The notes below the pieces were generated by a model. It was not told where the DNA came from. It was given only the letters and a program-made list of their open reading frames with translations, and did no database searches. Of a stretch of 64,000 nucleotides of DNA, positions 38,891 through 49,503 are shown piece by piece (position 1 is the first letter of the stretch; each line of letters opens with the position of its first letter). The stretch comes from CAWFLT01 sp963816795 (GTDB lineage: Bacteria > Acidobacteriota > Vicinamibacteria > Vicinamibacterales > SCN-69-37). The DNA is taken from the NCBI GenBank assembly GCA_963816795.1, contig CAWFLT010000002.1, positions 186,001 through 250,000 on the forward strand, given 5' to 3'. The position numbers were made by a program, and so were the translations under genes.

Positions 38891-39247
38891 ATGCCGCATC
38901 AAGACGGACCTGCCGACCTCGAGACCATCCTGCGCCGCGTCATCCGGGAAGAGACGGGGTTGACGCCTGTCGCACCCGCCGAGAAGTGGCGCGGCGGGAC
39001 GTTGGTCCTCCGGCCCGCGAACCCCGGCCTGCAGGAGAAGACCTGGCCGATCGAGACGTTCTTTCAGAAGGTGGTGATGGTCCGCAACCGTCTGCGCACC
39101 CTCGAGCAGCAGGTCAACGCCGCGGACCTGCCCGACGACGTGAAGATCAAGATCCAGGGCTACGTGACCGGGTGCTACGGGTCGCTGACCAGCTTCAATG
39201 TCCTGTTTGCGGAGGAGGGCGACAGATTCAAGGGCGCTGGGGAATAA
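38891..39247 (+). CDS. Conserved-looking helical protein downstream of the zinc ribbon
   Basis: 118 residues. AAAGGAG lies 12 bases before the ATG, rather far. The N-terminal part LETILRRVIREETGLTPV and the central ETFFQKVVMVRNRLRTLEQQ predict long helices, possibly a coiled coil; TGCYGSLTSFNVLFAEE ends it. I do not recognise a named family. See the preceding zinc-ribbon entry for the possible fusion. It ends eight bases before the ABC-F gene, so the two are probably co-transcribed. Confidence 0.6.
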   Translation: MPHQDGPADLETILRRVIREETGLTPVAPAEKWRGGTLVLRPANPGLQEKTWPIETFFQKVVMVRNRLRTLEQQVNAADLPDDVKIKIQGYVTGCYGSLTSFNVLFAEEGDRFKGAGE

Positions 39248-39254
39248 GAGGTAA

Positions 39255-41186
<1,932 letters not shown>

Positions 41187-41189
41187 TGC

Positions 41190-42050
41190 ATGCCGATGCC
41201 TGATCCGATTTCCCGCCGGACCTTTCTTGCGATGGCTGCGGCCGCGCCCTTCGCGGCCTCGGCGATGACCGCTGCCCAGCGGACGATCCCGATCGGCCTC
41301 GAGCTGTATTCCGTCCGCACCGAACTGATGAAGGACTTGATGGGCACGGTGACGGCCGTCGGCAAGATGGGCTATCAGGTCGTGGAGTTCTACTCGCCGT
41401 ACTACACGTGGACGACCGATTACGCGAAAGAGGTGCGCAAGCTGCTCGACGACCTCAACGTGAAGTGTCTGTCGACGCACAATGGCGCGAATTCGATCTC
41501 GGCCGACGGTATGCAGAAGGCGATCGATCTGAATCAGATCATCGGCAGCAAGTCGATTGTCATCGCGAGCCCGCCGAAGGTGCAGGGCGTCGATGGCTGG
41601 AAGGGCTTTGCCGATCAGCTCGCGGCCGCCGCCGAGAAACTGCGGCCGCTCGGGATGTCGACCGGATTCCACAATCACGCGATCGAGTGGCGGCCGATCG
41701 ACGGCGGCCCGCGTGCAATGGACATCCTCGCGGCGAATACGCCGAAGGACGTCGTGCTGCAGCTCGACTGCGGCACCTGCGTCGAAGCGGGCGCCGACCC
41801 GGTGGCGTGGATCAACGCCAATCCTGGACGCATCAAGAGCCTGCATCTCAAGGATTGGGGCAAGGGCGAAGGACGCGGCTACGCCGTCGCGTTCGGCGAG
41901 GGCGACGTGCCGTGGAAGCCGCTGCTTGCCGCGGCGGAATCGAAGGGCGGCGCCGAGTTCTATCTGATCGAACAGGAAGTCAGCCCGCCGGGCACCGCGC
42001 TGCAGATGGCGCAGAAGTGTCTCGACAACTACAAGAAACTCAGGGGCTGA
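41190..42050 (+). CDS. Tat-exported sugar phosphate isomerase/epimerase-like TIM barrel
   Basis: 286 residues. SRRTFLAMAAAAPFAASAMT is a twin-arginine signal. Barrel motifs: GLELYSVRTELMKDLMGTV (strand 1), GYQVVEFYSPY, TGFHNHAIEW (His/Glu region), LQLDCGTCVEAGADP (Asp), IKSLHLKDW (His) and a final LIEQE. It is shorter than the homologue at 24675 and belongs to the common secreted AP_endonuc_2 group. The substrate is probably a sugar or inositol derivative. Its stop codon (TGA) lies at the first unit of the tandem repeat array. Confidence 0.87.
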   Translation: MPMPDPISRRTFLAMAAAAPFAASAMTAAQRTIPIGLELYSVRTELMKDLMGTVTAVGKMGYQVVEFYSPYYTWTTDYAKEVRKLLDDLNVKCLSTHNGANSISADGMQKAIDLNQIIGSKSIVIASPPKVQGVDGWKGFADQLAAAAEKLRPLGMSTGFHNHAIEWRPIDGGPRAMDILAANTPKDVVLQLDCGTCVEAGADPVAWINANPGRIKSLHLKDWGKGEGRGYAVAFGEGDVPWKPLLAAAESKGGAEFYLIEQEVSPPGTALQMAQKCLDNYKKLRG

Positions 42051-42225
42051 GGTCCGGGGTGAAGGGCGCTTGAGGTCCGGGTGAAGGGCGCTCGAAGTCC
42101 GGAGTGAAAGGGCGCACGAGGTCCGGGGTGAAGCGCGCTCGAAGTCCGGAGTGGAAGGGCGCACGAGGTCCGGAGTGAAAGAACGCTTGAAGTCCGGGGT
42201 GAAGTGCGTTTGAAGTCCAGGGGAG
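42048..42225 (+). repeat. Tandem array of 22-24-bp GAAGTCCGGAGTGAAGGGCGC units
   Basis: Seven full units and one partial, alternating between GAGGTCCGGGGTGAAG and GAAGTCCGGAGTGAAAG forms followed by a variable GGCGCWY tail. Unit lengths vary between 22 and 24, so no reading frame is kept. It begins at the stop codon of the upstream gene. Its last unit merges into AGGGGAGG, the ribosome site of the next gene. A worn relative lies at 2070-2148. Confidence 0.9.
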
Positions 42226-42230
42226 GACAG

Positions 42231-43292
42231 ATGCGCGCGATAGCGGCGGTGGTGGTCGGCGGAGGCATCGCGCTGGGTGGATTGATCGCCGCGCAGTCGG
42301 CTCGGCACCTGAACCCGATCATCGATCTGCTCGAGAGGAAGCAGCCCGTGTTCGGCATCGCGACGCCGTCGGCGGGCGGCGGTGGCGGCCGTCGCGGCGG
42401 CGGGGCAGCCGGTGGGGCGGCTGGCGCAGGGGCGGCCGGCGCGTCAACGACCCCGGCGGTACCGGCACCACCTCCACCCCCTCCACCTCCACCCAAGACG
42501 CCGCTCGAGCTCGCGAAGGAAGCGCTCGCGCATCCTGAGGCCGACTATTACTTCAACGGCAGCATGGAAGGCAGCGTCGATCGCGCTCTCGGGCCGTTCA
42601 CGCTGTTCGCCGATGCGCTCGTCGAATCCGGCGCGATCAGCAAGGCGCCCTATCACCGTCTGCTGGCACCGCTCAGCGTCAAGACGCCGAAGATCTCGAC
42701 GGATCCGCCGAAGGCGATCGAGAACATCAGCCGCCAGCTCAACGCCGGCGCCGCCGCGATCTCGTTCGTCGAGGTCGACACCGCGCGTGAGCTCGAGCAG
42801 GGCATCGCCGCGATGCGCTTCAAGGCGAAGGGCGGAACGCGGCCCGACGACATCGGGCCGGCCGCGAAGTACTGGGGCCTGACCGAGGCGCAATACCGCG
42901 AGAAGGCCGACGTGTGGCCGCTCAACCGCAACGGCGAGCTGCTCGCGTGGGCGATCGTCGAGACCAAGGAAGGGATCGCCAACGTCAGGCAGATCGCGCA
43001 GGTCAAAGGTCTGAGTGTGTTGATTCCTGGCGCCGGCACGCTTCGCGGTGTGTTCTCGACGACGGTCGACGGCAAGCAGGTGCGCGACGAGGCGGCCTGG
43101 GAAGCCGGGATTCAGCAGATCCTGGCCGCGTGCAAGGAGTTCAACGTGCCGTGCGGCTATCCCGCGAACGCGACTGACATCGAGATGCGGATGAAGCAGG
43201 GCTTCAGCGTGATCATCGTCCAGCAATTCAGCGAGGCCGGGTTCAAGGCGATCGAGATCGGCCGTCAGATCTCCGGGCGCGACAAGAAATAA
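42231..43292 (+). CDS. Exported HpcH/HpaI aldolase/citrate lyase-like protein with Gly/Pro-rich insert
   Basis: Start ATG 42231 with GGGGAGG four bases upstream. A signal-like segment (AIAAVVVGGGIALGGLIAAQ) is followed by strand 1 of the barrel (HLNPIIDLLERKQPVFGIAT). A 45-residue insert of Gly/Ala then Pro runs interrupts it. The HpcH/HpaI fold then continues (SVDRALGPFTLFADALVE, IENISRQLNAGAAAISFVEV, IVETKEGIANVRQIAQVKG, VPCGYPANATDIEMRMKQGF). Cytoplasmic relatives cleave 2-keto-3-deoxy acids using a divalent metal. An exported form with the insert after strand 1 is unusual, and activity is uncertain. Confidence 0.82.
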   Translation: MRAIAAVVVGGGIALGGLIAAQSARHLNPIIDLLERKQPVFGIATPSAGGGGGRRGGGAAGGAAGAGAAGASTTPAVPAPPPPPPPPPKTPLELAKEALAHPEADYYFNGSMEGSVDRALGPFTLFADALVESGAISKAPYHRLLAPLSVKTPKISTDPPKAIENISRQLNAGAAAISFVEVDTARELEQGIAAMRFKAKGGTRPDDIGPAAKYWGLTEAQYREKADVWPLNRNGELLAWAIVETKEGIANVRQIAQVKGLSVLIPGAGTLRGVFSTTVDGKQVRDEAAWEAGIQQILAACKEFNVPCGYPANATDIEMRMKQGFSVIIVQQFSEAGFKAIEIGRQISGRDKK

Positions 43293-43293
43293 G

Positions 43294-44573
43294 GTGTCTG
43301 CTCCGGCGCGTCGCGGCCGTTTCTTCTACGGCTGGTACGTCCTCGCTGCCGCGGCGCTCGCGATGGTCGGCACGCTGCCGGGCCGCACGCAGGGACTCGG
43401 TCTGGTCACCGAATCGCTGCTCGCCGATCTCGGCCTCGATCGCGTCACCTACGCCACGCTGAACTTCTGGGCCACGATCATCGGCGCCGCCGGCGCGCTG
43501 GGCGTCGGCCGTCTGATCGATCGGTTCGGAGCCCGTATCGTCGTCACCGCGGTCGCCGTGAGCCTCGGCATCGTGGTCTCCGCCATGAGCCAGGTGACCA
43601 GTGTCGCCGCGCTCGCCGTCGCCATGACGTTCACCCGCGGCCTCGGCCAGAGCGCGTTGTCGGTCGTCAGCATCGCGATGGTCGGCCATTGGTTCGTCCG
43701 TCGCATCAACACCGCGATGGCGATGTACAGCCTCGCCCTCAGCATCGGTTTCATGATCGCGTTCCCGGTCGTCGGTTCGCTGGTCCAGTCGCACGGCTGG
43801 CGATCGACGTGGCTGGCGATCGGGATCACTCTGCTCGCGGTCATCGCGCCGATCAGCTGGCTCGTCGTGCGGCGCAGCCCTGAGGCGATCGGCGCCGGGC
43901 CGGACGGCGACGACCAGTTCGCGCCGTCAACGCCGGCCCCTGCGGCTGAACTTTCTGGTCACCGCTGGTCCGACGCCGTGAGCACCGGCGCGTTCTGGGT
44001 GTTCGCGCTCGGCGCTGCGCTGTACGGGCTGGTCGCGTCAGGTATCGGTCTCTTCAACGAATCGATCCTGGCGGAGCGCGGATTCGGTCCGGACGTCTAC
44101 TACCAGACGCTCGTCGTCACCGCGATGACTGCGCTCGCCGGCAATTTCCTCGGTGGATTCCTGGCGACGCGAATGTCCGCTGACGCGTCTGATGGCGATT
44201 TCGCTGTTCGTCCTCGCGGCCGGTCTGCTCATGCTGCCGTACCTCGGCACGCTCGCAGCGGTCATGATGTGGGCGGCGGCGATGGGGCTCGGCGGCGGGC
44301 TGGTGATGGTGCTGTTCTTCAGCGTCTGGCCGGCCGTCTTCGGCCGGCGTCACCTCGGCCGCATCCAAGGGCGCGGCGCAGGCGCTCACCGTGCTCGCCT
44401 CGGCGCTTGGCCCTCTGCTGCTCGCTTGGTGCGTCGATCTGACCGGCAGCTACGCCGCGATGTTCCACCTGCTTTCGGGAGTCATCGCCACCACTGCCGT
44501 CGCGTCGCTCGTCGTCGATCTGCCGCCCCCAGCCGTCGCGACGCTCGGGACGCCGGAACGCGCCGGATCGTGA
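43294..44573 (+). CDS. Major facilitator superfamily transporter, two frame breaks
   Basis: GTG start one base after the previous stop. The first six helices are intact, with the MFS loop GRLIDRFGARIVV between helices 2 and 3. Breaks near 44175 and 44370 shift the rest: LMAISLFVLAAGLLMLPYLG, MMWAAAMGLGGGLVMVLFF, then LASALGPLLLAWCVDLTGSY and MFHLLSGVIATTAVASLV. Conceptual length is about 425 with 12 helices, normal for the OFA/MFS_1 type. Substrate unknown; a carboxylic acid is possible given the adjacent aldolase-like gene. Starts of adjacent genes are within two bases. Confidence 0.85.
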
Positions 44574-44574
44574 C

Positions 44575-45087
44575 GTGGACCTCGCGCTCTACTGGACCAT
44601 CTGGATAGCGCTGATTCTGTTTGCGACCGGCGAGGCCGGCAAGCGCGGCCTCCACGGCGAACGGCCGCCCGCGCCCTGGGCGTGGCCCGTCTCGGCTGCG
44701 GGCGCCGCAATCGCGATCATCCATATCGTCATCGCGATGGGCGCGCGGCACGGTTGGAGCCACGACGCCGCATGGGCCGCCACCGCGCGGCAGACGGCGT
44801 CCGTCTACGGGCTCGCCTGGGGCGGCGGCGTGTTGGTCAACTACGCATTCGTTGCCGCGTGGCTGTTCGAGTTGTGGTCGTGGCGCCGCTCCCCTGAACG
44901 CTACGGGCACCGTTCCGCCCTCGTGACCTGGCCGATCCGGCTGTTCTTCCTCGTCATCGTTTTCAATGCGGCCGTCGTCTTCGCCGGCGGCTGGCGCCGC
45001 GCTGTCGGGGCGCTCATCGTGTTGGTCCTGATCGCAAGTTGGTGGCCACAGGCAAAGGCGAAGCGGCCCGAACCACCACACCTCTAG
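44575..45087 (+). CDS. Four-helix integral membrane protein of unknown function
   Basis: 170 residues from GTG, one base after the MFS stop. Four hydrophobic spans are visible: LYWTIWIALILFATG, WPVSAAGAAIAIIHIVIAMG, VLVNYAFVAAWLFELW and LFFLVIVFNAAVVFAG, with a fifth weak one at the end (GALIVLVLIASWW). Conserved-looking His and Trp in HIVIAMGARHGWSHDAAW could bind haem or metal. I do not recognise a family. It is convergent with hemH across a hairpin-bearing gap. Confidence 0.7.
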   Translation: MDLALYWTIWIALILFATGEAGKRGLHGERPPAPWAWPVSAAGAAIAIIHIVIAMGARHGWSHDAAWAATARQTASVYGLAWGGGVLVNYAFVAAWLFELWSWRRSPERYGHRSALVTWPIRLFFLVIVFNAAVVFAGGWRRAVGALIVLVLIASWWPQAKAKRPEPPHL

Positions 45088-45151
45088 CACGGGGCTCACG
45101 GAGAGACGGCACGGGGCTCACGGAGTTCGAGGGTCAAGCCTACCGACCCTC
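45088..45151 (+). terminator. Direct repeat plus hairpin between convergent genes
   Basis: GCACGGGGCTCACGGAG occurs twice (45088-45104 and 45109-45125). It is followed by the stem CGAGGGTC (45128-45135), loop, GACCCTCG (45144-45151). The hairpin could terminate both the membrane-protein transcript and hemH. Confidence 0.65.
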
Positions 45152-45154
45152 GTG

Positions 45155-46138
45155 CTAAGCCCACCCCACCAGCTCCCGCTCGACCAGTGTCTTCAGCGCG
45201 GCGAGCCAGGTTGGATGCGTGTTCAGGCAGGGAATGCGGTGGAACGCGGGGCCGCCGGCGTGTTCGTACGACTCGCGGCCGGTCATGCCGATCTCCTCGA
45301 TCGTCTCGAGGCAGTCGGCGACGAAGCCGGGGCACGCCACCGCGACACGTTCCCTGCGACCGGCGCATTCGAGCAAGGTGACGTCGGTGTACGGTTGCAG
45401 CCACGGCTCGCGGCCGAAGCGTGATTGAAACGTTACGGTGACACGGTCAGGCGGCAGATCGAGCGCCGCGGTCAGCCGTGCGCCCGTGATCAGGCACTGG
45501 TCCCGGTAGGGATCGCCGTCACGCACGTACCGCTCAGGCAGGCCGTGGAAGCTCAGGAGGTAGCGGTCGCACTCCGTGGCACCGAGTGCCTCACGCGCGA
45601 CATCGGCGAGCGCGCTGATGTACTCGGGCGCGTCGTAGTACGGCGGCACGACCCGCAGCGGGAGGACCACACGGCGGCGCGCGAGCTCTTCATAGAGCTG
45701 CTGCAGGCTCGATCCGGTCGTCGCCCCTGCGTACTGCGGATACAGCGGGACGGCGACGATCCGATCCACTCCGGCGGCCTGGAGCTCGTCGAGGACCGAG
45801 CGAATCGATGGCCGGCCGTACCGCATCGCGACCTTGACGTCGATCCCACTGAAGCGGGCGGTCAGCGCCTCGGCGAGCGCAGATGCCTGCCGATTGGTCG
45901 TCACCGCGAGGGGCGATCCTTCGGACGTCCAGACTTTCTCGTAGAGTTTGGCGGAGGCTCGCGGACGCGTTCGCAACACCCGCCCATGGAGAATCGGCCA
46001 CCAGAGCGGCCGTGGCAGGTCGATGACCCGGCGGTCCCAGAGGAATTCCGCGAGGTAACGCCGCAAGGCGCCGGGGGTCGGCGCGTCCGGCGTGCCGAGC
46101 TGGAGGAGAACGACACCAACGCGGCCGGGTCGCGCCAT
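45155..46138 (-). CDS. hemH: Ferrochelatase
   Basis: 327 residues, normal for bacterial ferrochelatase. It starts VGVVLLQLGTPDAPTPGALR; the catalytic His is His198 in LLSFHGLPERYV and the metal-binding Glu is Glu278 in DCLETIEEIG. AMRYGRPSI and FQSRFGREPWLQPYT match the porphyrin cleft. It inserts ferrous iron into protoporphyrin IX, the last step of heme synthesis. It faces away from the hemA-hemG operon with about 100 bases between starts, a likely shared control region. Confidence 0.96.
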   Translation of the reverse strand: MARPGRVGVVLLQLGTPDAPTPGALRRYLAEFLWDRRVIDLPRPLWWPILHGRVLRTRPRASAKLYEKVWTSEGSPLAVTTNRQASALAEALTARFSGIDVKVAMRYGRPSIRSVLDELQAAGVDRIVAVPLYPQYAGATTGSSLQQLYEELARRRVVLPLRVVPPYYDAPEYISALADVAREALGATECDRYLLSFHGLPERYVRDGDPYRDQCLITGARLTAALDLPPDRVTVTFQSRFGREPWLQPYTDVTLLECAGRRERVAVACPGFVADCLETIEEIGMTGRESYEHAGGPAFHRIPCLNTHPTWLAALKTLVERELVGWA

Positions 46139-46198
46139 CGCCTGGTGCGTTTCAGCCTAGAGAACACCCCCGCCCGCACCAAGCCGGCAGACAAAACC

Positions 46199-46228
46199 GT
46201 GACACACCTCGCCGGGTCGCTTCATAAA
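46199..46228 (+). promoter_or_regulatory. Candidate promoter of the heme operon
   Basis: GTGACA (46199-46204), an 18-base spacer and CATAAA within the A/T-rich TTCATAAAATTCGG. This is the only A/T-rich spot in the hemH-hemA gap, about ten bases upstream of the proposed GTG start, so the message may be nearly leaderless. Weak evidence. Confidence 0.3.
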
Positions 46229-46237
46229 ATTCGGGGC

Positions 46238-47050
46238 GTGCGCCTGCAGATCCTCCATGGTCCGTCCGGGAGCCTGTCGCCGCTCGCTGACGCGGCCGTC
46301 TGGCGGACCTGCATCCGAGACATCGGCTTCGTCGACGCTGAGGATTCGATCAATCTCCCGCCACACGTCGACCGGCTCGAAGACGCGGCCGCGTATGCGC
46401 TGTTGCTCGAAGTGGTGTGCGGCTTGCGTTCGCCGCTGGCCGGTGAGACGCAGGTCATGGGGCAGTTCAAGGCCTTCGTCAAAGAGGTCGGACCCGGGGA
46501 CGACCAGGTTCGTCGTCTTGCGCAGCGAGTCCTCACCGATGCGCGCGAGATTCGTACCGAGCATCTGCAGGGCCTGGGTGCGCGCGCGTACGGGAGTCAG
46601 GTGACGCGTCACGTCCGTGGCTGCCGCGTCGTGGCCCTCATTGGCGCCGGTGCCCTTGCGACGGAGATCAGGCCGGCCCTGGCTGACGTCGCCGAGGTGC
46701 ATCAGTGGAACCGCGCGATGCTCGCCGCCCTCTCCTGCGGTCCCGGTTCCGACGAGCCCGCCTGTCTCGTTGTCGCGGCGCCGGTCGAGGGATCGGTCGT
46801 CGCCTCCGTCGCCGCGCGATATCCCCGGCTCACGGGCATTGTCGATCTGCGCGGTGAGCCCGATGCGAAACTTCCGCCGCTTGGCGTGGAGGTCGTCAGG
46901 TTGCCCGATCTGTTCCGTGCGGCGCAGCAGGCGACCGAGCGAGCGGCGGTCCGTATCGCCGCGGCGCGGCACGACATCCTTCAACGCAGTCAGGCCCATG
47001 CCCATCGCGACGAGTTGCATCCGTTCGGATGGGACGACCTGTGCGCCTGA
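46238..47050 (+). CDS. hemA: Compact, divergent glutamyl-tRNA reductase
   Basis: GTG 46238 (VRLQILHGPSG) is proposed; an in-frame GTG at 46199 is possible. About 270 residues against some 420 for the family. Recognisable parts: VWRTCIRDIGF in the place of the catalytic-Cys motif STCNRTEIY, then YALLLEVVCGLRSPLAGETQ and VMGQFKAF (family GEPQILGQVK). A nucleotide-binding VVALIGAGALA follows, then a linker helix ending at HPFGWDDLCA. The first strand-helix and the C-terminal dimerisation domain are missing. It would reduce glutamyl-tRNA to glutamate semialdehyde for HemL downstream. Being the first gene of the heme operon supports the call. Confidence 0.72.
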   Translation: MRLQILHGPSGSLSPLADAAVWRTCIRDIGFVDAEDSINLPPHVDRLEDAAAYALLLEVVCGLRSPLAGETQVMGQFKAFVKEVGPGDDQVRRLAQRVLTDAREIRTEHLQGLGARAYGSQVTRHVRGCRVVALIGAGALATEIRPALADVAEVHQWNRAMLAALSCGPGSDEPACLVVAAPVEGSVVASVAARYPRLTGIVDLRGEPDAKLPPLGVEVVRLPDLFRAAQQATERAAVRIAAARHDILQRSQAHAHRDELHPFGWDDLCA

Positions 47051-48519
47051 CGATCCTCAGTCGGGCGAGCGACCTCGCGCGAATTCAATCAGGACTCGTC
47101 GCACGGACGCTCTCGACGGCGTGGCCGGACGCCGAGATCACACAGGTCGTGCGCGCCGCCGCCGGCGACCGCGATCAGACAACACCGCTCACCGCACTTC
47201 CGGACAAAGGGGCGTTCACGGCCGATCTGTCGGACGAGCTCTCTGCAGGGCGGGCAGACGCGGTCGTCCACTCCTGGAAAGATCTGCCGCTCGAATCGCG
47301 CCCTGATACCGTGATCGCCGCGACGCTCGAACGTGCCGATCCACGCGACGTGCTGCTCGTCCGGCGCGACGCGGTCAGCGATCACCCGCGCGAGCTCGAC
47401 GTCCTCACGTCGTCACCGCGACGAGCGTGGCTCATCGAGCACAGCATTCCTTCCTTGCTGCCGTGGCCGGTGACGACGCTGCGCGCGCAGCCGGTGCGCG
47501 GCAATGTCCCGACACGACTCCACAAGCTGCTCGAAGGCACGGTACCCGCCCTGATTGTCGCGAAGGCCGCGATCGATCGCCTCCTGGACGACGCGCATCC
47601 CTTCGACGCCGCACGCCGTGCGGTCCGAACGGCGCTCGATCGATGTCAGTGGATGGTGCTGCCGATCAGCCGCTGTCCGACGGCGCCGGCGCAGGGCGCG
47701 CTCGCCGTGGAAGTGGCGGCACAGCGTCGCGATCTAATCGATCGTTTCGCCGCCGTTTCCGATCAGGCGACGTGGCGAGCCGTGACCGTCGAGCGGGCGG
47801 TCCTGGCGCGGTACGGCGGCGGCTGTCATCAGGCGCTCGGTGCCACCTGCCTGACACGCGAGTTCGGCGACGTCCTCAGCATCCGCGGCCGCCGGCCCGA
47901 TGGCGGCGAGGATGTGGCCTGGTCCCTCACGACAGACCGCGTGCCACCGCCCAAGGCGAGCGGGGGCAAGATCTGGCCGCGGCCCGACGAGCGCCACCGC
48001 GCCACGCGCCGCGACATCGCGGTGACAGCGCCGGCCAACGGCGCGGGGCTCTGGATCACCCGTGCCGACGCGCTGCCGGAGACCTGGGCCGTCCCGCCCG
48101 ACCGGTTGGTGTGGACCGCGGGCGTGCGCACCTGGGAAAAGCTCGCCGCGCGGGGTGTCTGGGTACACGGCTCTGCGGATAATCTGGGAGATGTCGAACC
48201 CGCGGCGGTCGAGCGTCTTGCTGGTCGTGATCCGGACTGGCGTCGTTTGACGCATGCCGATGCGCAGGTGCCTGGCGCGCTCGCGACCTATGCGGTCGAA
48301 GAACCGCTGCCCGACGACCTCGCCGATCGGTCGCACTTTTTCTGGACGTCGGGTGCGACGTTCCGTCGCGCGCTCGAACGGTGGCCGTCGATTCAAACCG
48401 GGTGGCACGCCACCGGTCCGGGGCACACGCGCCGCGTCGTCGAAGCCGCGCTTGGCCAGGCGAGTCGCGTCGGCGTCTGGCTCGACTACGACACGTGGTA
48501 TCGGGAGGTGCTGGAGTGA
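47041..48519 (+). CDS. hemC: Hydroxymethylbilane synthase fused to uroporphyrinogen-III synthase-like domain
   Basis: GTG 47041 gives VRLTILSRASDLARIQ, the usual HemC start; ATG 47029 is an alternative. HemC part (about 1-300): HSWKDLPLE with the catalytic Asp, Arg-rich pyrrole-binding segments, and GGCHQALGA with the Cys that carries the dipyrromethane cofactor. The last 170 residues (WITRADALPETWAVPPDRLV, FFWTSGATFRRAL, WHATGPGHTRRVVEAAL) are laid out like a divergent HemD. No separate hemD is seen in the operon, so this fusion probably supplies both steps from porphobilinogen to uroporphyrinogen III. It overlaps hemA by ten bases and hemB by four. Confidence 0.85.
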   Translation: MRLTILSRASDLARIQSGLVARTLSTAWPDAEITQVVRAAAGDRDQTTPLTALPDKGAFTADLSDELSAGRADAVVHSWKDLPLESRPDTVIAATLERADPRDVLLVRRDAVSDHPRELDVLTSSPRRAWLIEHSIPSLLPWPVTTLRAQPVRGNVPTRLHKLLEGTVPALIVAKAAIDRLLDDAHPFDAARRAVRTALDRCQWMVLPISRCPTAPAQGALAVEVAAQRRDLIDRFAAVSDQATWRAVTVERAVLARYGGGCHQALGATCLTREFGDVLSIRGRRPDGGEDVAWSLTTDRVPPPKASGGKIWPRPDERHRATRRDIAVTAPANGAGLWITRADALPETWAVPPDRLVWTAGVRTWEKLAARGVWVHGSADNLGDVEPAAVERLAGRDPDWRRLTHADAQVPGALATYAVEEPLPDDLADRSHFFWTSGATFRRALERWPSIQTGWHATGPGHTRRVVEAALGQASRVGVWLDYDTWYREVLE

Positions 48520-49503
48520 TTCCGATCGCGACGTCTCCGGCCGCCTGGTCGCGGTTACGGCTGCGTCAAACGCCTCATCTGCGCGACCTGTGCGCCGAGA
48601 CCGTGTTCACCGCCGCGCATTTCATCCAGCCGATCTTTGTCGTCGACGGCCTGGGTGGGAGCGAAGCGATCACCGGCCTTGCCGGCAACGCCCGTCTCGG
48701 ACTGGCCGATGCCCTGGACGTAATTGGCAGTGACGTCGATCAAGGCGTCCGGCACTTCCTGCTGTTTCACGTGCCGGCCGCGAAGAGCAGCGCGGCGATT
48801 GGACTGGGCGCCGCTCGACCGCGCCGTCGCGGCGATCAAAGGCCGCTTCGGCGACGCGCTGCACCTGTGGGTCGACATCTGCTTGTGCGCGTCCACGGCC
48901 GATGGGCACTGCGCGATAAACGATGACGACGGCGGGATCGACCTGACGGCGACGCTCGCTGAACTGGCGCAGGCAGCGTCGGTGGCTGCCGGCGCCGGTG
49001 CAGACGGCATCAGTCCGAGTGACATGATGGACGGCCGGACGGCGGCACTTCGGGCAGCGCTCGACGCCGCCGGCCACGGCCGCGTCCCGATCATGAGTTA
49101 CAGCACCAAGTTCGCCAGCCAGTTCTACGGCCCATTTCGGGAAGCCGCGGGTTCGGCGCCAAAGAAGGGCGATCGCCGGCACTATCAGATTGACGTGCGT
49201 GCGCGGGCGGACGCGATCGCCTCCAGTGTGCGCTGTGCGGCCGAGGGCGCCGACTTGCTGATGGTGAAACCGGGCCTCACCTCGCTCGATCTGATCCGGC
49301 CGATTCAGGAAGCCACGGGCCGGCTGGTCGGGGCCTATCAGGTCAGCGGCGAGTATGCGGCGCTCGTGGCGCTGGCCGAGCAGGGCCTGACCGACTTCGA
49401 CGCTGCACTTGTCGAGACGTGGCACGTGTTCCGCCGCGCGGGCGCCGCCTACATCATTTCTTACGGCGCTCGCCACGCGCGCCGCCTGGGGCTCGCGGGA
49501 TGA
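48516..49503 (+). CDS. hemB: Porphobilinogen synthase (5-aminolevulinate dehydratase), one frame break
   Basis: GTG 48516 overlaps the hemC stop (GTGA) and has GGGAGG eight bases upstream. The first part (LRQTPHLRDLCAETVFTAAH) reads to about 48805, then shifts frame to DWAPLDRAVAAIKGRFGDAL. The rest is complete: zinc cysteines in VDICLCASTADGHC, Schiff-base lysines in MSYSTKFASQFYGPF and LLMVKPGLTSLD. About 328 residues, as expected. Every catalytic residue survives, so the break looks like a sequence error. It condenses two aminolevulinates to porphobilinogen. Confidence 0.92.

Noticed and set aside
42029..42308. Minus-strand frame with FTPDFKR-like peptide repeats
   Set aside because: Unit lengths of 22-24 bases change the frame from copy to copy, so this is a nucleotide repeat and not a repeat protein.
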